Positions 58,368-64,000 of a DNA stretch of 64,000 nt are shown here, piece by piece; position 1 is the first letter of the stretch, and each line of letters opens with the position of its first letter. The stretch is from contig MU404088.1 of assembly GCA_022695795.1 (NCBI GenBank), positions 62,001-126,000 of the forward strand, given 5' to 3'. Below the pieces are notes generated by a model. It was not told the DNA's origin, did not search any database, and worked only from the letters and a program-made list of their open reading frames with translations. This stretch comes from Biscogniauxia marginata (taxonomy: Eukaryota > Ascomycota > Sordariomycetes > Xylariales > Xylariaceae). The position numbers and the translations under genes were made by a program.

Positions 58368-59502
58368 ATGGCTATTCTTCGCCAATCGCCCAGGCACATC
58401 ATAGCCGGTCTCGTAGCGTTATCGTTGATGCTCTACTTCGTCCCCTACTTGCCCCTACGCTCCGCAAAGCTCGACCTCGCCCCTACTAACTACCACCACC
58501 ACTACTACTACTACCACGCCCCCTCGCCGGCGGAGAACGAGAAGCTGTACGGATACGAGTACGCGGGCCGCTCCTCGCCAGCCGACGTGAACCGGGTCAC
58601 GAACCGCACCCTCGGGTTCGAGAACGTCTTCGTCGTCGGCCTGCCGGAGCGCAGCGACAAGCGCGACGCCGTCACGCTCACGAGCGCCCTGACGGGGTTC
58701 CACGTCGAGTGGATCGACGGCGTCAGGGGGGAGTCGGTGCCGGACCGGGCGGTCCCGTTCGGGGCCGACAGGAAGAAGCTGTGGGAGACCAATCTGGGGA
58801 GCTGGAGGGGCCATATGAACGCCATTCGGAGGTAAGCTTGGTTGGTTGGTTGGTTGGTTGGTCGGTTAGGGGACCTAACTACCTGGGTTTTCAGGTTAGG
58901 GGGGCCGGCGACGTTGCACTTGCACTTGCACTCCTTCCCAGCTTCATATGAACACGGAACGAGATCCTTGGCATAATGACGGCTCTTTTCTTCTTTTTCT
59001 TCTTTGGCTAATATATTGAAAAAACCAAAAATTTTCAACAACTACAGGATCGTTCAAGACGACCTCGAGTCGGCGCTCATCATGGAAGACGACATGGACT
59101 GGGACGTGCGCCTCAAGTCCCAGCTGGAAACCGTAGCCCTCGGCGCCCGAGCCCTCCTCTTGACGTCGTCGTCCTCCGCACGACCGAGGTCTCCTTACGG
59201 CGACGAATGGGACGTCCTCTGGCTCGGGCACTGCGGCGAGGTCTTCCCGGAGACCCTCGAGGAGAACAAGGCCCGGCCCGCGCAGGACCCGGCGATGCGG
59301 CGCATGAGCCGCAAGTTCGTCGTCGAGGGCGACCGCACCGCGCCCCCGCGCGACCGCGCCACGGGGCTCGTCGACTTCGCGGCCAGCCCCGAGGGCACGC
59401 GGTGGGTGCACCTCACGGGCGCCCCGATGGTGAGGGGTTTTTTTTTTAATAAACAGAATTTTTTTTTTGGCTCCAGAGATGTGTTTTCAAGGGGTTACCT
59501 AT

Positions 59503-59534
<32 letters not shown>

Positions 59535-59840
59535 ATAGTCTGAATGTGATAGTAATAATTACTGACTCCCTCTTCCCGCAGTGCACGTTTGCGTATGCGG
59601 TGTCGCGGCGCGGCGCGCGCAAGGTGCTCTTCGACCTGTCCGTCGACCATCTGGAGGGGCCGTTCGATAACGCGCTCGCGGGGCTGTGCCGGCGGGCTAT
59701 TTCTTCGTCTTCTTCTTCTTCTTCTTCCGGGCTCGACGCCAGGTGCGTCAGCGTGACGCCGCCGCTGTTCTTCCACCACAGGGCCAGAGGGCCCGCGGCC
59801 GCGGACAGCGACATACAACAGACTGTGGATGTGGATGCCG

Positions 59841-59878
<38 letters not shown>

Positions 59879-59995
59879 CAGCAGCAAGTCCGCGAGAAGG
59901 GCTTCACGGAGAATATCGTCTGGAGCGCGAGGGGGAATATCGAGAATATGATCAGGGGCGATACCGGCGGCGGGATGGAGAGTCAGTATGATTGA
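58368..59995 (+). CDS. GT25-like glycosyltransferase (LPS-type), type II membrane protein
   Basis: Three exons: 58368-58831, 59048-59429 and 59582-59995. Introns are 216 and 152 nt, and the product is 419 aa. A single N-terminal signal anchor (about 10-30, 'IIAGLVALSLMLYFVPYLPL') and a His/Tyr-rich stalk lead into a GT25-type domain: 'FENVFVVGLPERSDKRDAVTLTSALTGFHVEWIDGVRG', 'ALIMEDDMDWDVRL' with the metal/nucleotide-sugar acidic motif, 'WDVLWLGHCGEVFPE' and 'CTFAYAVSRRGARKVLFDLS'. The protein likely resides in the Golgi or ER lumen and transfers a hexose to an unknown acceptor. It is markedly more GC-rich than its surroundings. The third exon encodes poly-Ser and GQGQ runs from simple repeats, and intron 2 holds a 30-base poly-A. 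All splice phases agree. Confidence 0.87.
59503..59532. repeat. Poly-A run in intron 2 of the GT25-like gene
   Basis: About 30 consecutive A residues inside an intron. Its length is likely variable and hard to sequence. Confidence 0.85.
59843..59878 (+). repeat. (GGACAG)n coding hexanucleotide repeat
   Basis: Five or six copies of GGACAG in exon 3 of the GT25-like gene encode Gly-Gln repeats. The repeat unit is in frame, so length changes would not break the protein. Confidence 0.8.
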
Positions 59996-62900
59996 TGATT
60001 GAGGAAGTACTTCCTTTCTTTTCCTTTTTTTCTTTCTCTTTTTTCAATTTTTCTTTTTCAGGTTATACGTAGGTAGTGAAATCCTACCTGGTGGTCAAGA
60101 AAACGGTTGGAGGGTATCATTAGGAGGGTATGTTTATTTGTATCACCTATGAAGACAAAAGTTCGAGGCTCATAGGGGATGTCACGAGGAACGCCCTTTA
60201 ATGAAAGAGGTTGGATTAGCGATACATGGGGACCTAGTTACGAACACACATACGCACGCAATGGTTAGGTCAACTGTTCGCTCTTAATGCATTTCAACCC
60301 GGGGGAGAAGGTTATAATAATGACAAACGAGCTGTCCTACGAGACTCGGTAGTATCAAAAGTAACAGATTGGCAAATGACCCTAGAAGTCCGCACCATAA
60401 TCTTCAAGCTGCAAAGGTCGTGGATTTGGACTACGATGTAGCTTGTATGAGTAGCAGCATCCAAAAATAAAAGCGTTTCTTGCAAGTTTTCATGATTAAT
60501 AAATTTTGAGAATGTTGTGGAATAATACATAGGGAAGCGGGGATTTAGCAAGATGAACAGGCACCGGATTGTAACTATCTTGAGTAGGCGGCTCGGGGAG
60601 AGTGTAGTTCGCAAAGTGACGATAAATAGTACCCGGATCACAACACACAGCTCGAAAGCTAGAGGGACAAACAATCTTTCTTACGCTCATATGAGGAAGG
60701 CTCTACGAGACGCTTGCTGTCCCGGAGCCTATATTCTATTTTCTAATGATCGACTCGCACGGCTCTGTCTGTACAAATGCCCGTCACAAATGACTGACTG
60801 ACCCTTCCACGGCCAACCCTGACTGACGAGGAGACCGACCACTTGCCAACACCGACGGTCCACAAACACCACAGCTAGCAACATAGATCTAGCAACATAT
60901 ATCTTGTTATTTGCCTGTGACTGCAAACCTTCTCATGGTTAAACCTAGGTAAGAGCTTGGCTTGGCTGGCCAGTACTAATAACCCGCGGAAGTGCTTTGA
61001 GAACCCTCGTCTCGTCAGCTCTCTCCTATCCACCTGTTTTCAGCAACCGCCTCCTCCTCCTCCTCCGCTACAAGACGCCGTCGGTCCACGACGTTTCTCG
61101 TCGACCGCCCTTGCCCCCCCCCGGGGATCGATGGGCTGGACCTCGCGCGCAACTTTCCTCGAGACGGGCGCTACGAGTTGTTATCTACGTCATACAGCCG
61201 CTGTGTCCCGGGGCGCTGCGAGTGGTCGTGTCCTGCGAGGGGTACGGGGACGCGAACGAGGACTCGAGGGCGGTCGACTGTCGGCTACCTGCCCGTCTTT
61301 CGTGGTCCGCACGGGGTGTGGGGGGACGGCCCGAGCGCACAATATCATGGGCGGCTACGATGATGATGCAGGAGAGGAGGGAGGAGAGGTCGTGAGGGGC
61401 CCTCGACTTCGTGATGGACCTCGAGGCCTGGGAGGCCGCAGTGTTTGGTCTGTGGCCCGACCCGTTCGCCGCGTGGGTGTCGGAGAGAGCGTTACGCGGA
61501 AGCAACCTAATGGGAGTGGACGCGGCCCGTTGTGGACCCAGCTCTCTCGCGATGGGTAGACACCGAGGAGAAGTTTCTGCAGTGGTCCGTTCCGGGGCTC
61601 GGCGGAGAAAATACGAGTTCCTCAAGCTGATGGTTATACATACATACATACATACATACATTGAGCAACGAGAAGAATTCCGGAGGGGCCGCCGAAGAAT
61701 GGTTGATTGGCTGGTGTATGAACAAAAATATCAAATCCAGCGTGGGAAGGAGAGGCTACCATTGGTTCGTCGTCGCTTCGCGGATCAGTGTACTAGCTGC
61801 TGTTTTATATACCAGGAAACCATCTACTACTACACAAGTAGAGGGACAGAAGGACAGTGTTTGCCTGGGATTATAGCCTCATTCACCCGTACGCATTACG
61901 GCTCATTCACTAGGTATCACAACAGCGGCTATGCCACTGACACACAGGATTTAGTTTGCTGGGACGCCACGAAGATGATGGTTTTACAGCGTAATATTAA
62001 TCAAACTGCCTCGACAGCTGCGAGTGGTGGTTATGAAAGGCAATACTTGGTTTCTCCAAAATTACATTAATAGGAATATTAAAGATTTAAACTAAGTAAA
62101 ACATAGGTAATTATATATAAGAACAAGGAAATCATAGAGAAGGGTTGCAAAGCACTATTTGGATATTTAAATTCTGCTCGAGCCACGGGCGATGGCTGCC
62201 ATGGAACTTATACCTAGATACCTCTATGGGGTAATGCTAGCTAGGAAGGCAGATGGTGTTCAACCCCATATTTACCTAAAGGTTGACAAGATCTAATTCT
62301 GTTTCATGCAAAGTTAAGGTAAGCCGAGGTAGTTTATGTAGCATATTTCACTTATAACAAAGAGTGCAGAAGAGACGAGGCAGAATCAGTACATGGCTCT
62401 TACAAGAGTTACCTACATATATATTATATCGTGCACAGCCTCCCCCTCCACTCCCCCCCCTTTTTTTTTTTCCCCTTCTCCTTCAAACCGCACTTGGCTA
62501 AACGGCTTGCGGCACAGGTTTTATTTACCTCACCAGTATGCATGTAGTTAAGCCGGGTTAGCTAGCAACGTTACTGCTGTATTGAGATATTATTTGCGGC
62601 GTAGGCGATGTCGTTCTTATCTATCTTCGTAGTAGTGTATGAAGTTCCTGTTTAGTTGCGGCACAGCCATCCGGAATTTATCTTCTTTCTTTCTTTTTTA
62701 TTTTTTTTATTTTGCTGCGTCTTTTTCTTGTCTGATCTCTCTGCAATATGTACCACATATAGGGTACATATACCACATATACTACGTATACCATATACGC
62801 ACATACATACATTGCATAACTACTACCCAAGGCTTTACCTGGCTACTTGGCTGGTTAAGCATGATTGTCACGGTATTATTGTCACCGTAGGATACAGAGC

Positions 62901-64000
62901 AGAGCCTCGCTACTTATTATAGCTACATGTCATCAAACTTGGCTGTTGCATGCTGGCTGTGAAATTCTACAGGCAGGCTCTCGGACCAAAGAATGCGACA
63001 CAAGACGTCAGCCGTAGTGCACGTTGTATACGCGAAACTGCCCGTCAACAAACGAGGTTATCTTAATAGCAAGAACAGCTGCTAACAGCTGATACTGCAT
63101 ATCATCCATGCTCCGTTTTATACATATGCACGAGTTGAGCATATGTATAGTACTTGATTAGAGCGGCGACAACGCTAAGACTCGACTAAGCTAGCTATAG
63201 CACCACCACATTTCATTGCATGGGTTTCCTCCCCCTTGACGGTTCTCCGGATTGTCGAATCGAATCGGTGGCGCTATCGGCGCTTTTCCGGATTCGCCCT
63301 TGTCGTCGCGCCCGCCGTCACTACAACATATATTTAAATATAATTTGCCTAGGTTTAGGTGAATTAGACTGACGAAGAGGGATCTAATGAATTCCGCTTC
63401 TAGAAGAAAAAAAGGGGGTTCCAAGTTAACTTCATTTCACAGGGAAACGAAGCTCAGCTGATATGGTGTGTGTGTGTGAGAAAAACCTTATAGAAATAGA
63501 GATACGAAATACCGGATGTAGAGACGACGCTATTATTCGCGTTTCGTATGATTAATTAATTCATTGGTCATATCTTTCTTCTTCTTCTTCTTTGATTTCT
63601 CTCTCCCCCAGGTTAAATACCTACCTTCCATCAATCAGCTCCTCTATCAACACAACTGCCAAGTAACCAGGTACATAGATATTGATGCATCGACCCATTA
63701 AAATTAAAAGGCTTCTTCACCGAAGAGGGGGGAGTGTTGACGTGGAGAAAATGCCAGAGAGAGTCCCGAGCCCTGGGATCTGCGATGAGCACGATTCAAC
63801 TAATAATATATTGAGAAATCCTTCGGTCTTCAATCTTAGCCGAAGAGCGAGAAGACAGGGGCTATCTCTCTCTTCATCTCTCTTTGGCTTTGACAGATGA
63901 CCCATACGTAAAGTAAAGCGCGCGCTAAAGTTATATGTCGCTATGAAGTGAGTTTTGGTTAATACTGCTCTCTCTATGCAACCTGAGGAGTTGGTAGATA
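59996..64000. other. Terminal 4 kb without a confident gene
   Basis: Contents are a GC-rich 600-base island (about 61000-61620) with long overlapping frames but no clear start or family, a (TACA)n microsatellite at about 61636-61661, a C/T homopolymer stretch near 62450-62475, and otherwise AT-rich sequence. No domain was recognised on either strand. Confidence 0.45.
61636..61661. repeat. (TACA)n microsatellite
   Basis: A tetranucleotide run of about six copies next to the 3' end of the GC-rich island. Confidence 0.8.

Noticed and set aside
58455..59411. Minus-strand frames opposite the GT25-like gene
   Set aside because: Arg/Ala/Pro-rich shadows of GC-rich coding sequence.
60312..60674. 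120-codon minus-strand frame
   Set aside because: Low-complexity hydrophobic composition, no homology recognised and no gene context.
1..64000. tRNA, 5S rRNA and CRISPR search by eye
   Set aside because: GTTCGAATC-like words (for instance near 35269) lack a fold or matching arms, and no spaced direct repeats were seen.

Overview
The window comes from a filamentous ascomycete (Pezizomycotina), most likely a Sordariomycete. Genes carry short GT-AG introns, mostly 45-95 nt, with CTAAC/CTGAC-like branch points. Typical filamentous-fungal genes are present: glycine-rich FKS1, a white collar 1 photoreceptor, UsgS, Inp1 and a GCNA-like SprT protein. I cannot fix the order or species. No tRNA, rRNA, CRISPR array or intact transposon was seen.

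Layout. From 1 to about 16 kb the window is gene-poor: a 70-residue SMP-like protein (727-1007), a zinc-less MDR oxidoreductase (3073-4080), an unusual phosphatidylserine-decarboxylase-family enzyme with a GGSD cleavage site (8813-10036, minus), an extremely AT-rich block (about 10710-10990), a decayed GMC oxidoreductase (13687-15175) and one doubtful small gene. From 16 to 18.5 kb lies a GCNA-like SprT protease (minus). About 6 kb with no confident gene precedes FKS1 (24533-30470), which converges on white collar 1 (31660-34828, minus).

From 36.9 to 53.2 kb the genes are dense and housekeeping in character: formamidase/acetamidase (7 exons, minus), UsgS (minus), Inp1 (plus, divergent from UsgS), a 10-N assembly gap, Otu1/Yod1 (minus), cytoplasmic tyrosyl-tRNA synthetase (8 exons, minus) and an Rsc1/2-type double-bromodomain BAH protein (plus). 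A NYN-domain protein (54946-57174) and a GC-rich GT25-like glycosyltransferase (58368-59995) follow. The last 4 kb has no confident gene.

The genes do not form one pathway or cluster. They cover cell-wall glucan synthesis, light sensing, DNA-protein-crosslink repair, peroxisome inheritance, ubiquitin editing, translation and chromatin remodelling. The most notable points are a Fks1 hot spot 1 with Tyr and Ala at the positions described for intrinsic echinocandin insensitivity in Fusarium solani, the non-canonical decarboxylase, the GMC relic with an internal deletion, and several odd splice structures: an 18-nt microexon carrying the KMSSS loop, a reading-frame conflict in TYS1, a probable GC-AG intron, and a 3n stop-free intron in Inp1. 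All gene models were read by eye from splice consensus and family knowledge; no alignment or database search was run.
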